DNA of 64,000 nt from Desulfovibrionales bacterium (GTDB lineage Bacteria; Desulfobacterota; QYQD01). Within the stretch, counting starts at the first letter, position 1. Every line of letters begins with the position of its first letter. Shown here piece by piece: positions 7,641 through 15,978 of the stretch. The stretch covers positions 1 to 64,000 of the forward strand of contig JAQURM010000007.1 of the NCBI GenBank assembly GCA_028715605.1, given 5' to 3'. The translations under genes and the position numbers were made by a program. Below the pieces are notes generated by a model, which worked only from the letters and a program-made list of their open reading frames with translations, did not search any database and was not told the origin of the DNA.

Positions 7641-8375
7641 ATGAATATTCGTTCAATCACCACATCCATAGCAATAGCCTTACTGATCCTGGGTCTGGCC
7701 ACCCCTGTTCAGGCCGTGCCCAATCTCCAGATATACATACCCGGCGCTACATACGACCCGGTAACGGAGACATGGATTATCTACTCTTATGACTACGACC
7801 TTTGGGTCGTTGGGGCAAACCTGAATATTTATGATATAAAGTTTGCCGCCGCAGTTCCTGTTAATGAAAACGGCACGATTGATGTTACCTGGCTTAAAGG
7901 ACAGTTGATCGACGATGATGGGAATGTTGTGAAAGAGCCGGATTTTTTTGAAACGCTGGATGGAACAGCCGATTATAGCGCTGATCCCTATATTTATTTT
8001 TGTCCGGACGGGATACCAATCATGGGTGATGGCGCTGAATTGCCTCCCCACGGTGTGTTTCCAACTTCGTATTATGAATATCTTATCGGGGATTTTGGTA
8101 CGGGCGAGACGGTCCAGAATTATATCCCCGGTGATGAATGGGGTGACCTTGCAGAGGGCGAGACGAAAAAGTTCCATATTTCAGCGGATGGATATACGTG
8201 GGTCGATATAGTGGCATACGACCATTATATCCAGGCCAACCATAAAACCCACTGTATATTTAGTCCGTTTTCCCATGACGGCGGCAGTGGTGTCCCCGAA
8301 CCGGCCACCATGCTTCTGGTAGGGACCGGCTTGATTAGCTTGGGCTGTGTAGCTAGGAAAAAGTGTAAAAAATAG
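7641..8375 (+). CDS. PEP-CTERM sorting-domain secreted protein
   Basis: 244 residues. An N-terminal signal peptide (ISTSIAIALL-like core, cleavage after PVQA) is followed by a secreted domain and ends with the sorting signal VPEPATMLLVGTGLISLG and a basic tail RKKCKK, as recognised by exosortase. The middle region (LQIYIPGATYDP, DLWVVGANLNIYDIK) resembles what I recall of a choice-of-anchor N family domain; that name is tentative. The protein is probably exported, processed and attached to the surface or exopolysaccharide. No exosortase gene is in the window. Expression appears to be sigma-54 dependent. Confidence 0.88.
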   Translation: MNIRSITTSIAIALLILGLATPVQAVPNLQIYIPGATYDPVTETWIIYSYDYDLWVVGANLNIYDIKFAAAVPVNENGTIDVTWLKGQLIDDDGNVVKEPDFFETLDGTADYSADPYIYFCPDGIPIMGDGAELPPHGVFPTSYYEYLIGDFGTGETVQNYIPGDEWGDLAEGETKKFHISADGYTWVDIVAYDHYIQANHKTHCIFSPFSHDGGSGVPEPATMLLVGTGLISLGCVARKKCKK

Positions 8376-8388
8376 GGATTAATAGCGA

Positions 8389-8697
8389 TTAGCAGGTAGG
8401 GATTAACCTAGTAGGTCCTTTCGAGTCGAACCTATTAAACCTTAAATTCTTCAATCCAATCTCACGATCCTCGCGGATGAGAGGGGCGCTATCTCCGAGC
8501 GAACCAAGGCGGGTGTAAATGCTCTCTTTTATGGCGTCCATTTCAGCCCAGATATCGGTTTCCTTCTCCGGTTCTTCGAGCGCTTTTTCAAGAATAGTAG
8601 CAGCCTCTTGCGTGAGAGCGCGGCGGTGACGCCGGGCCCGGAGTTTAAGCTTCCGATAGGCGCTGGCGGATATATCCCGGATATATAAAGTGGGCAT
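8389..8697 (-). CDS. FitA-like ribbon-helix-helix antitoxin, orphan
   Basis: 102 residues starting MPTLYIRDISASAYRKLKLR, a typical FitA/VapB ribbon-helix-helix DNA-binding start, with LTQEAATILEKAL as the following helix. Near the usual C-terminus the typical LIREDR word appears and then the frame runs on into unrelated sequence (about 20 residues), so the normal stop and the VapC/FitB toxin gene that should follow are missing. It is convergent with the PEP-CTERM gene, 13 bases away. It is best viewed as the remnant of a toxin-antitoxin locus. Confidence 0.75.
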   Translation of the reverse strand: MPTLYIRDISASAYRKLKLRARRHRRALTQEAATILEKALEEPEKETDIWAEMDAIKESIYTRLGSLGDSAPLIREDREIGLKNLRFNRFDSKGPTRLIPTC

Positions 8698-8833
8698 GGC
8701 ACTGTCCTCCTACGTGAGATTAGTCAATATGTTAGCATATTGCTATTAAAATGCAAATAAAATGATGTAAGCTAAAATTTCTCTGCGCTCTGCGGTGAAA
8801 AGATTTTGGATATGAAAAGTTTTACCACCCATA

Positions 8834-8872
8834 GTGGAAATAGATTTCCTCTGAGTGGAAATTCACTTCCAC
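8834..8872 (+). promoter_or_regulatory. Twin upstream activator motifs GTGGAA-N6-TTCC (PEP-CTERM gene 2)
   Basis: Two dyads, GTGGAA-N6-TTCCTC at 8834-8851 and GTGGAA-N6-TTCCAC at 8855-8872. They are spaced 21 bp apart, two DNA helical turns, as expected for cooperating activator dimers. They lie 116-137 bp upstream of the sigma-54 promoter at 8969. Confidence 0.7.
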
Positions 8873-8968
8873 TTTTCACTCTGAATCGGTTCGTGCTCAA
8901 TGTTCTGCGAATACTCTAACTCTTGGATACCATTACTGATACTATTTTGTTCAATCATGTTGTGCTGG

Positions 8969-8986
8969 TTGGCATGGAGGTTGCTT
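8969..8986 (+). promoter_or_regulatory. Sigma-54 promoter of PEP-CTERM gene 2
   Basis: TTGGCATGGAGGTTGCTT: GG at 8971-8972 and GC at 8983-8984 with ten bases between, very close to the TTGGCAC-N4-TTGC consensus. Transcription would begin near 8996, leaving a leader of about 175 bases before the start codon at 9171. Confidence 0.8.
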
Positions 8987-9061
8987 GTAAATTAATGCAA
9001 GTGGGCAATATGAATGATGGCTCACTACGGCCTTTGGTAACATGTTCGATTTGTTTAATAT

Positions 9062-9094
9062 GTTAGAATCGTTCGAACGTCTAACGATTCTAAC
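9062..9094 (+). promoter_or_regulatory. Perfect 12-bp hairpin in the leader of PEP-CTERM gene 2
   Basis: Arms GTTAGAATCGTT (9062-9073) and AACGATTCTAAC (9083-9094) around a nine-base loop. It lies within the predicted leader between the sigma-54 start and the gene. It has no T-run, so it is not a terminator; it could stabilise the mRNA or bind a protein. Confidence 0.6.
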
Positions 9095-9170
9095 AATCCT
9101 AATAGGGGGTGAAGAAATGGGAAAAAGATTTTTTAAAAGTTTAAATTTTAAAGGGAAGGAGGTGAAGAAG

Positions 9171-10058
9171 ATGAAAAAATGGTTTGTTTTAGCATTGTGT
9201 CTACTGGGCGTATTCGCCTTAAACGTGGCTCAGGCCTCAGCGGCGCTTGTAATACTGGACGACTGGAGTTTACAGGTGGGGGGGAAGACTGTTAAGGCTA
9301 TTGACTATATGACCTACACGGGTCTCAGTCATGTAAACATCACGGATACCGATCTAAATGGTTTAGACGGAGGCGATCCTTTTACGGATGTGGTGGCTTT
9401 TAAGGTCGGAACCTCAGGACTCCAAAATGACGCTACGGGTACGATCATAAAGTACAGCGACGGGAGTTTTATAGGTGGCGGTGATTTTGAGCTGACAGGT
9501 GTAGCTACAATGACGGGAGTGCATACGGCTGTTGTCGCAGGTAATGCGCAATATGTGTTTAACACTGCGACGCTTGATTTCTATCTGGACACTAATTCGG
9601 CGACGTTTGCGCAGCCAGGTATAGGCGGAGGCACGATATCGGGCTACAAGGACGGCACACAGATAGCATCGTTTGGCCTTATGTCTGGGGGGGGAAATTT
9701 TAATTTCCCTACGCTCGATGGGAATATCGATGTTGATTTTGTGAGTGGATGGGTGCTTCCCGGTGTTATGTTCACGGAAGACGGTGTGGATTTTTCCACG
9801 TTTCCTTTCTTGGCGGCCCTCACGGATTCCAATAGTGATGCGGACATAAACGGTGACGGCATTCCTGATGTCGTATTGCCCAGCAACTGGACAGGTTACA
9901 CGGGTCAAACTGTAGGCGGTGATCTTTATGATCTGAATCTGCAGGTTGACGGCTCGGCCAGGTATGCAGTCCCTGAGCCGTGTACCATGCTTCTCTTCGG
10001 CACCGGCTTGATCGGTTTGGCTGGGGCTGCCCGGAGGAAGTTGGGGAAGAAGAAGTAA
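9171..10058 (+). CDS. PEP-CTERM sorting-domain secreted protein
   Basis: 295 residues from ATG 9171, which follows AAGGAGGTGA (9156-9165); longer starts in frame upstream (9118) lack this. A clean signal peptide (KKWFVLALCLLGVFALNVAQA, cut after ASA) precedes a Gly/Thr/Asp-rich, beta-type region with a calcium-type run DADINGDGIPD around residue 225. The C-terminus is VPEPCTMLLFGTGLIGLAG plus a basic tail, the exosortase signal. The sorting tail is nearly the same as in the protein at 7641, while the rest is unrelated. It is probably controlled by the same sigma-54 activator. Confidence 0.9.
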   Translation: MKKWFVLALCLLGVFALNVAQASAALVILDDWSLQVGGKTVKAIDYMTYTGLSHVNITDTDLNGLDGGDPFTDVVAFKVGTSGLQNDATGTIIKYSDGSFIGGGDFELTGVATMTGVHTAVVAGNAQYVFNTATLDFYLDTNSATFAQPGIGGGTISGYKDGTQIASFGLMSGGGNFNFPTLDGNIDVDFVSGWVLPGVMFTEDGVDFSTFPFLAALTDSNSDADINGDGIPDVVLPSNWTGYTGQTVGGDLYDLNLQVDGSARYAVPEPCTMLLFGTGLIGLAGAARRKLGKKK

Positions 10059-10103
10059 GATTAGAAGGCAGAATACAGAAGACAGAAGTCAGGATACAGG
10101 AGT

Positions 10104-10144
10104 AAAAAGCAAAGGGCGGGGATATTCCTCGCCCTTTGCTTTTT
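10104..10144 (+). terminator. Strong bidirectional rho-independent terminator
   Basis: AAAAAGCAAAGGGCG and CGCCCTTTGCTTTTT form a long near-perfect stem separated by a short loop (GGGATATTCCT region), with A- and T-runs at the two bases. It lies between the convergent PEP-CTERM gene and the toxin-antitoxin pair and can end transcription from both sides. Confidence 0.9.
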
Positions 10145-10166
10145 GAGGGGGGATAACACGTTAGCC

Positions 10167-10505
10167 TTAGGCGACAAATTTCTTTTTGAGCCTGGGCACT
10201 TCCCGGCGAGGGGAAGCACTTTTCACTCTTTTTAGCTCATCCACCTCAAAGACTAGATTTTTGCCAATCTTTTCAGCTTTGATCTTGCCTTGCTTGACCC
10301 AACGCCTCAGGGTAATCACTGAAACGCCAAGGTATTCAGCAGTCTCTGATATAATAAAGGGCCTTTGTCTGAGTTCTCCAAAGACCTCCTCATGAGAATA
10401 AGTTTCTTTTTCAAATCCCTGTCTGGCGATGGCGGCAAAAAGCTTTTCTCGCTCTTTAATTGGCATTTCAACAATCTGTTTGTAAATTTTTTCCGCGATG
10501 CTCAT
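10167..10505 (-). CDS. Helix-turn-helix antitoxin of a RelE/ParE-type module
   Basis: 112 residues. The C-terminal half contains a MerR/excisionase-like helix-turn-helix (ISETAEYLGVSVITLRRWVK, about residues 51-70) followed by GKIKAEKIGKNLVFEVDEL, a binding wing. The first 45 residues (IYKQIVEMPIKEREKLFAAI) are helical. It starts four bases inside the toxin gene, toxin first, so the pair is co-translated. It probably neutralises the toxin and represses the shared promoter. Confidence 0.8.
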   Translation of the reverse strand: MSIAEKIYKQIVEMPIKEREKLFAAIARQGFEKETYSHEEVFGELRQRPFIISETAEYLGVSVITLRRWVKQGKIKAEKIGKNLVFEVDELKRVKSASPRREVPRLKKKFVA

Positions 10506-10789
10506 ATTCCTGCCTCTTTTATATACCTTTTTAACTTCTGATAAAAATTTTCATGGGTCCCTGCCATAAAGAAGGTCAAAGTATCTGTTTCCATTCGGTA
10601 GGCTAACAGATACTCCTGCTTTTGAAACTTAAACTTATGGATCCTGAAACCAGCCAGATCACCTGGCTTGACCTCGCCGACTTCCGGATTTTCAAGAACC
10701 ACATCTGTCTCGTCTTCAATTGCTAACTGTAAGGGACGCCTTTGTTTTTTGACAAATTTTATAAATGCTGACTTATAGATTCGTTTCAT
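10502..10789 (-). CDS. RelE/ParE-family toxin
   Basis: 95 residues, size and pattern of the RelE/ParE fold: KSAFIKFVKKQ at the start, DLAGFRIHKFKFQKQEYLLAY as the central strands and FFMAGTHENFYQKLKRYIKE at the end. Whether it cleaves mRNA or poisons gyrase cannot be told. It overlaps the 3' end of the nitroreductase gene by 17 bases, and an AT-rich dyad (ATGAT..ATCAT around 10799-10818) upstream of its ATG is a likely autoregulatory site that now doubles as coding sequence for the nitroreductase tail. Confidence 0.82.
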   Translation of the reverse strand: MKRIYKSAFIKFVKKQRRPLQLAIEDETDVVLENPEVGEVKPGDLAGFRIHKFKFQKQEYLLAYRMETDTLTFFMAGTHENFYQKLKRYIKEAGI

Positions 10790-12086
10790 GACTATTAATA
10801 TGATAATTTATATAATCATTTTTGTCAATATCAAGGACTTGCTTGACAGTCCTCCGGGGAGCCTGTGCAGGTGGTGGCGAGGCATAGCCCAATCTAAAGA
10901 GCATTATTATCCCTTTTGATCTATTTACAGGAAAAACACTCTGTAAGTAATCCCACGCCTTTTCAAGCAACCTCTTGTGGGTTTCTGAAAAACCCAGTTC
11001 TCTGTCGAGATAGAGGCGCTGGATGAGAAACGTAATGCCGGTCATAGGATGAAAAGCCAGACCGTGTTTGGTGGCGGTGAGCCAGACCCGTTGCAAGAGC
11101 CTTCCGCCCAGGACAAAGTCTTCAGGTGTGGCGCCGGGCATCTGGATCAGGCCCATGGCCGAGGAACCAAGGCAGAGTTTGTAGCTTTGGAACGGGAGCA
11201 TATGGCTTAAGCCGAAGATATTCAGAGAAGAAACCAACGCCCAGTTGCCGAGTAGTCTGAAGGCCATCGCCTGGAAGGGATTCAGCCCCATGGTCTTTAT
11301 GGGCATGCCGTCTTTTGCTTGCAAGCCTTCTTTCTCTGACCATCTGATGTGTTCGAAGACGAAATGATGCAGATTTTCGTTCTCAAATAGCATCCGGTCG
11401 TGGATGGCTACTGCCTTAGCCAGGAATTTTATTTGTTCTGAAAATCCCCCTGTATCCCCCTTTTTCTTCGCCTCGGCGAATCCGCCTGAGTGCGGAAAAG
11501 GGGGAGATAGCGGGGTTCCCTCTTTATCAAGGGGGGCATATAAAGCCCCACATCCCCCCTTTTGCAAAGGGGGGCTAGGGGGGATTTCAGGGGTGAGGGG
11601 TGAGGGGAGATTATCGCCGGTTAAATATAGCTCCCCGATCCCTGTTTCTTCGGGGAGGGACATAAGGGCGGCAATGACTTCTTTGTCGATAGTTTTTCGT
11701 TTTTTATACGGATTGCGGTTGGTGACGCGTTTGGTAATAAACGGTAATAGCGTATCATCTTCCCTTGGGCATTCCTGAAACTCAATGGCAGCTATAAGTG
11801 AGCTTTGCTCTTCTTTCGAAGATGCGTTTTGGCTTACAGGGAAGAGGGTAGGGCACATGGAATAACCATAGGAGCGGGCGGCGATGTCCATGTTTTCCAG
11901 GACAGCGCCGTGGGCGATGAGAGAGGCCCTCTGCCTTGAATTATAAAGGGATGTATCCCCTTCTGGCACGTTAAGGAGAAGGAGTTTTTGTCCATCCCAT
12001 GTAAAACGCCATGGCTGGCAGTTGTCGCCCGAAGGCGCCCAGGTCCCGGCCTCAACGATTTTAAGAATTGTATCTTTTGGAATCAT
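10773..12086 (-). CDS. Nitroreductase-like flavoprotein with an inserted repeat-coded segment
   Basis: 437 residues from ATG 12086. The N-terminus (ILKIVEAGTWAPSGDNCQPW) is the classic flavin/nitroreductase signature and RVTNRNPYKKR resembles the related SagB/Rv1355c-type enzymes. The C-terminal part (KLCLGSSAMGLIQMPG, WLTATKHGLAFHPMTG) completes the FMN fold. Between about residues 160 and 215 lies a foreign stretch (PEIPPSPPLQKGG...KKKGDTGGFSE) encoded by a palindromic repeat at about 11440-11600, inserted in frame. It is followed downstream by a toxin gene and preceded by a ThiF-like gene; a nitroreductase next to a ThiF domain is a known pairing. Substrate unknown. Confidence 0.75.
   Translation of the reverse strand: MIPKDTILKIVEAGTWAPSGDNCQPWRFTWDGQKLLLLNVPEGDTSLYNSRQRASLIAHGAVLENMDIAARSYGYSMCPTLFPVSQNASSKEEQSSLIAAIEFQECPREDDTLLPFITKRVTNRNPYKKRKTIDKEVIAALMSLPEETGIGELYLTGDNLPSPLTPEIPPSPPLQKGGCGALYAPLDKEGTPLSPPFPHSGGFAEAKKKGDTGGFSEQIKFLAKAVAIHDRMLFENENLHHFVFEHIRWSEKEGLQAKDGMPIKTMGLNPFQAMAFRLLGNWALVSSLNIFGLSHMLPFQSYKLCLGSSAMGLIQMPGATPEDFVLGGRLLQRVWLTATKHGLAFHPMTGITFLIQRLYLDRELGFSETHKRLLEKAWDYLQSVFPVNRSKGIIMLFRLGYASPPPAQAPRRTVKQVLDIDKNDYINYHINSHETNL
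11440..11600. repeat. Palindromic repeat cluster inside the nitroreductase gene
   Basis: Several C-run/G-run palindromes in a row, including AAATCCCCCTGTATCCCCC, and CCCCCCTTTTGCAAAGGGGGG, translated without a stop. Same family as the repeats in fur and hdrA. The insert appears to interrupt an otherwise continuous nitroreductase sequence. Confidence 0.8.
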
Positions 12087-12183
12087 TTTATTCTGGACGC
12101 TGATTTTCGCTGATACCCGCAGCACAGTAAATTCGAAATTCGAATTTTAATAAGTAAAATCTGCAGTTATCTGCGTCCAAAAC

Positions 12184-13065
12184 CTAACCGCCTGATTTTA
12201 GAAAATACTTCTTTACATACCACCTTTTCAACCGCTGAATAGGATTTCGATTTCCCCAGCGTAGATAACCCTGTTTATAAACTTGAAGGTAGGGGTCGAA
12301 TTGAAAATAGTACGGGACGGCCCTTATTTTTCTTCTTTTCAGGATCATATTTATGACTTCCGCGGCCACCAAGGCGCTGCAGAGCTGGCAGGCCAGCCCC
12401 AAGGAAGGCCCGGTTTGTTTGGTAAGATCTATCGATGATGACTCAATGTATTTAAGATGTGTGGCCTTGGGCGCCAGACCAAGGCCAAAGGCTATGAGCT
12501 TATCGATTTCTGGCAGATTATCATTAAGATCAAAATATCCATCGAAACCCATGCCTTGGGGGGCGAAGACATGCAGAGTGGCGCTGAACCCCATTGGCCC
12601 TGAGGTAATGGCATAGATGCCGCGTGCTCTGGCTTCCCGAAAGAGCATCCGTCGAGTCTCTATGTTGAAGAAATCTACGCCATCTAATGCGATATCTACA
12701 TCTTTCAGGAATTCGGCGATATTATCCTTGCTTATACCCTGGTCAAAAATTTTTATATCGGCTTGTGGGTTTATAGCCAGGGCCATCTTCTTCATGGCTT
12801 CGGCCTTATGCATGCCGACGTTTTCTATGGTGGCTCCCACCTGCCGGTTGAAATTGGCTACTTCAAAATGGTCAAAGTCAGCGATATTGAAGCGTTCGAA
12901 TCCGGTGCGGGCTAATGTGAGCAGGTAGTGGCCGCCTACGCCGCCGACTCCGGCAATGGCTATCCGGGCCTTCTTAATCTTTTGCTGTTCTTCAGGAGAT
13001 ATGAGCCCTATGTTTCGGCAAAAAGCCTCATCGTATGACCAGGGTATTGTAGAATTATCTTTCAT
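12184..13065 (-). CDS. ThiF/MoeB-type E1-like adenylyltransferase
   Basis: 293 residues. The ATP-binding Rossmann motif IAGVGGVGGHYLLTLAR is at about residue 37, the nucleotide-contacting DFDHFEVANFNRQ follows, and DGVDFF is the Asp region that contacts Mg-ATP in this family. The zinc CxxC pairs of MoeB and ThiF are absent, as in other atypical E1-like proteins. A terminal basic helix (IQRLKRWYVKKYFLK) may contact membrane. No small sulfur-carrier protein is visible near it, so it may activate another carboxylate, perhaps an acyl-amino acid made by the FeeM-like enzymes. It shares strand with the nitroreductase downstream. Confidence 0.8.
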   Translation of the reverse strand: MKDNSTIPWSYDEAFCRNIGLISPEEQQKIKKARIAIAGVGGVGGHYLLTLARTGFERFNIADFDHFEVANFNRQVGATIENVGMHKAEAMKKMALAINPQADIKIFDQGISKDNIAEFLKDVDIALDGVDFFNIETRRMLFREARARGIYAITSGPMGFSATLHVFAPQGMGFDGYFDLNDNLPEIDKLIAFGLGLAPKATHLKYIESSSIDLTKQTGPSLGLACQLCSALVAAEVINMILKRRKIRAVPYYFQFDPYLQVYKQGYLRWGNRNPIQRLKRWYVKKYFLKSGG

Positions 13066-13081
13066 ATCAGGCGGTAAGTAG

Positions 13082-13339
13082 CTACCCTTCTTTTCTTAAA
13101 AGGTCATGCGTACCAACTCTTCGTAACTCAAGGATTTCACCGTCGTATCGTAAGGTCATCCGATAGCCCCTAGTTATTCTTACCTCGAACTTGTCAGCGC
13201 CCTTGAGTTTTTTCATCTTAAGTGAGGGATATCTGGGATTTTTGACCAGGAGGGTGATCTGTTTATCAACGTGTTTTTGAATTTCCGGTGAAAGGCCTCT
13301 GTAATCTTTCAGTAAGGATTCTGTACGCCTAATTTTCAC
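13082..13339 (-). CDS. RelE/YafQ-like toxin
   Basis: 85 residues: SLLKDYRGLSPEIQKHVDKQ, then LKMKKLKGADKFEVRITRGY and MTLRYDGEILELRRVGTHD, the strand pattern of small mRNA-interferase toxins. It starts 11 bases inside the antitoxin gene. The gene order antitoxin-toxin is the common one. Confidence 0.83.
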   Translation of the reverse strand: MKIRRTESLLKDYRGLSPEIQKHVDKQITLLVKNPRYPSLKMKKLKGADKFEVRITRGYRMTLRYDGEILELRRVGTHDLLRKEG

Positions 13340-13604
13340 CGTGAATATCCTTCAAGAGATCTTCCACATTTTCAAACTCCTGATAACGTTCTTTCCTTAT
13401 ATCCTCGTCCGCTTCTTTTTCCTTTTCTTGCCACTCCGGCGTCCAGAACCAGGCCTGATCTCTTGGTACTCTAATGGTTTTGATGGGTACTATCTTGGCT
13501 GTATTTCCTTCTATTACAAATTCGATTTCATCGCCTGGCTTTAGCCTTAGTGTCTCCAAGATCCTTTTGGGTATAGCTACCTGCCTTTTGGAACTTATCT
13601 TCAT
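13329..13604 (-). CDS. AbrB/MazE-type swapped-hairpin antitoxin
   Basis: 91 residues. The N-terminal 45 residues (KISSKRQVAIPKRILETLRL, KPGDEIEFV) form the AbrB/SpoVT DNA-binding swapped hairpin; the acidic C-terminal tail should wrap the toxin. A perfect ATTTTAC-A-GTAAAAT dyad 27 bases upstream of the ATG is the expected autorepressor site. Confidence 0.87.
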   Translation of the reverse strand: MKISSKRQVAIPKRILETLRLKPGDEIEFVIEGNTAKIVPIKTIRVPRDQAWFWTPEWQEKEKEADEDIRKERYQEFENVEDLLKDIHGEN

Positions 13605-13630
13605 GGTAAATGATAACCCCCTAATTTACT

Positions 13631-13645
13631 ATTTTACAGTAAAAT
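13631..13645 (-). promoter_or_regulatory. Autoregulatory operator of the AbrB-RelE module
   Basis: Perfect palindrome ATTTTACAGTAAAAT followed by AT-rich promoter-like sequence containing TTTACTATTT and TTAATTTACC halves (13624-13661), which look like additional half-sites. Located between the antitoxin gene and the divergent end of the MMPL gene. Confidence 0.65.
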
Positions 13646-13673
13646 ATATCCGTTAATTTACCAATGTCAAGAG

Positions 13674-15938
13674 TTAGTTAACTCTTGGATTCACAATTTT
13701 CAGTAAGATAGGCAGCGTAGTCAGCTCTACCATGAGCGCGACTAACATAGTAAACGCTGTCAGGCACCCAAATTGAATGGTAGGGATAAAGTTAGATAAT
13801 ACCAATATCCCAAACCCCATCACAATTACCATGCAGGTGGAAATTACGGCTGATCCTTTAGACTGCATGGTTATGGCAATGGCCTGAAAGTTGCCTTTGC
13901 CCATTCTTCTCTCGTGCTTATAACGGGTCAGAAAGTGAATGGTATCGTCAACCGCTATACCTATGGCCACTGTGGAGATCATGGCGGTAGAGGTATTGAG
14001 GGGGATGCCCAGCCACCCCATTACACCGAGGTTAATGAGAAGCGGGATAGTATTGGGTATAATGCTTATAAATCCGAGGGAAAACGACCGGAGAATGACA
14101 AAGATTATGCCGAAGATAAGAAAGATGGCCAGAGAGAGGCTATATATCTGGCCGTTTACCAGGGCCTCGATCAGGTTGGCAGTAAGCAAGGATTTGCCGG
14201 TTACCCGAATTTCAAGATCAGGTCCTTGCAAGGTTTTGATAAATGCATCGGTCTTGTCTATCATGGCCCGGATGTGTCTTGAATTGTGTTCCCTGAAGTG
14301 GGCAGAGATACGGGCGGTCTTGCAGTCAGGATCAATGTAATCCCGGATATCCCCGGCGCCGTAAAGTAGCATATACTGGGCAGCCAGATTTTTGCCGGCC
14401 GGCAGCCTGTAGTGAGCCGGGTCTTCGTTATGGAAGGATTGATTCATATCTTTAATATAATCTGCCACAGAAATGACGCTGTCAATCTTTTCCTGCCCGC
14501 GTAGAAATTCTTCCACAGAGTCTATCTTTTTTAGCGCCGATGGTTCAAGTATGCCGTCCATCTCCTTTGTTTTGACCGAGATCTCGATGGTAGTTACACC
14601 ACCCAAATTTTTCTCGACAAAATCTGTGGCCTGATAGACCTCGCTGCCCTTTTTGAAGTATTCCAAAAGGTTCGTCTCTACTTTTATGCGGGATACGCCC
14701 CAGACTGAGAGCGCTATTATAAAGAGGGTAAGAATGATTATCTTTTTTTCATGATTGTTCACAAGTGTGTAAAAAAAGCGGATGATCTTCGTCTGTGAGG
14801 TATTTTCGTGAGGCTTAAAATTTATGGGGCGATGGCGCAGGAGGTAGAGCATAATGGGAATGAAGATTATGGATACTAAAAAGGAAAAGGATATGCCCAG
14901 TGAAGACACATAGCCGAAGTCCCGTATGGGCGGGATATCATTGGCGCTCAGCGAGATGAAGCCATCAACCGTGGTAAAGCTCGCCAGGAAACAGGGAAGA
15001 ATGGCCAGCCTTATGGAAGATATAAGGGCGGAGTCTTTATCGGGCAGCCGGGGGAGGTCTTCCCGATACTGATCGATTATGTGAATAGCCACTGCAATGC
15101 CGATGGTCATGATGAGCGGGGCAGTCATGGTGGTTATATTATTTATGGTGGCGTTGACCAGCGGAAACGACCCCATGGTCCATATAAGGCAGATTATGAT
15201 ATTTACCGTGGCAATGGACATGATCCAGAGGCTTCTAAAGATCAAATAAAGGGCAGAGGCGATCAGGAGTAAGACGATGGGGACAAAGGTCTTGAGATCG
15301 CCCATCATATACCGGCTTAAGGTGTTATCGGTTACCGTCCAGCCGGCCTTGTAGATTTTGGGGTGGTTCCGGGGGAAGACGTCGTTGATGACGGCATCCG
15401 CCTTTTCGAGCAGACGGGTTCGATAGAGGTCATCGTCCGGGCGATCAAAGGTTTTCACGATAATGGCTGTAGTACGGCCGTCTCTGGAGATCAACCTGTT
15501 GACATAAAGAGGGTTGAGGAGGGCCTTTTCCCTGAGGGCGTTTAGTTCATCCGGGGAAAGCGGCAATTTTTCTACCAGGGACCGGACATAAAAGTTATCC
15601 TGTTCGCCCCGGATGTCCGTGGCGTCGGTCAGACTGATTACATCCCGCACCTCTTCTATGGTTTCCAGCTTTTCTGTAAGCGCTTTGATCTTCGCCAGCA
15701 TTTCATTGGTGAAGATATTTTCATCCCTGAAGGCCAGGACAAAGAATTCGTCTGTGCCGAAATGCCTCTTAAATTCTTCAAAGAAGACGAGATCGGGATC
15801 GTTTTTGAGGACAAAAGACTCTACAGAATGTTCCATCTTCGTCCTGGGGATCATGGATGCGAAGAAGAGCGTAAGGATGCAGAGGGTTGCCAGAAGCAGC
15901 CAGCGTTTTCGTAATATGAGCCGGGCTATTTTCTCCAT
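13674..15938 (-). CDS. MMPL/RND-family exporter
   Basis: 754 residues. There is an N-terminal membrane helix (LLLATLCILTLFFASMIP), then a large periplasmic loop, a membrane block at about 220-370, a second helix near 400 (IILTLFIIALSVWGV), a second loop and a final membrane block from about 610. Two internal halves show the RND duplication. Motifs LIMTIGIAVAIHIIDQY and TVAIGIAVDDTIHFLTRY are the charged transmembrane-helix signature of proton-driven MMPL/HpnN-like lipid exporters. It lies directly downstream of a DUF1302-like barrel and LolA-like protein, a recurrent trio that probably moves a lipid or lipid-like product across the envelope. Confidence 0.88.
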   Translation of the reverse strand: MEKIARLILRKRWLLLATLCILTLFFASMIPRTKMEHSVESFVLKNDPDLVFFEEFKRHFGTDEFFVLAFRDENIFTNEMLAKIKALTEKLETIEEVRDVISLTDATDIRGEQDNFYVRSLVEKLPLSPDELNALREKALLNPLYVNRLISRDGRTTAIIVKTFDRPDDDLYRTRLLEKADAVINDVFPRNHPKIYKAGWTVTDNTLSRYMMGDLKTFVPIVLLLIASALYLIFRSLWIMSIATVNIIICLIWTMGSFPLVNATINNITTMTAPLIMTIGIAVAIHIIDQYREDLPRLPDKDSALISSIRLAILPCFLASFTTVDGFISLSANDIPPIRDFGYVSSLGISFSFLVSIIFIPIMLYLLRHRPINFKPHENTSQTKIIRFFYTLVNNHEKKIIILTLFIIALSVWGVSRIKVETNLLEYFKKGSEVYQATDFVEKNLGGVTTIEISVKTKEMDGILEPSALKKIDSVEEFLRGQEKIDSVISVADYIKDMNQSFHNEDPAHYRLPAGKNLAAQYMLLYGAGDIRDYIDPDCKTARISAHFREHNSRHIRAMIDKTDAFIKTLQGPDLEIRVTGKSLLTANLIEALVNGQIYSLSLAIFLIFGIIFVILRSFSLGFISIIPNTIPLLINLGVMGWLGIPLNTSTAMISTVAIGIAVDDTIHFLTRYKHERRMGKGNFQAIAITMQSKGSAVISTCMVIVMGFGILVLSNFIPTIQFGCLTAFTMLVALMVELTTLPILLKIVNPRVN

Positions 15939-15978
15939 AAGAATCGCTTACTGCTAAAATGTCCGAAGGCTTTCAGGG

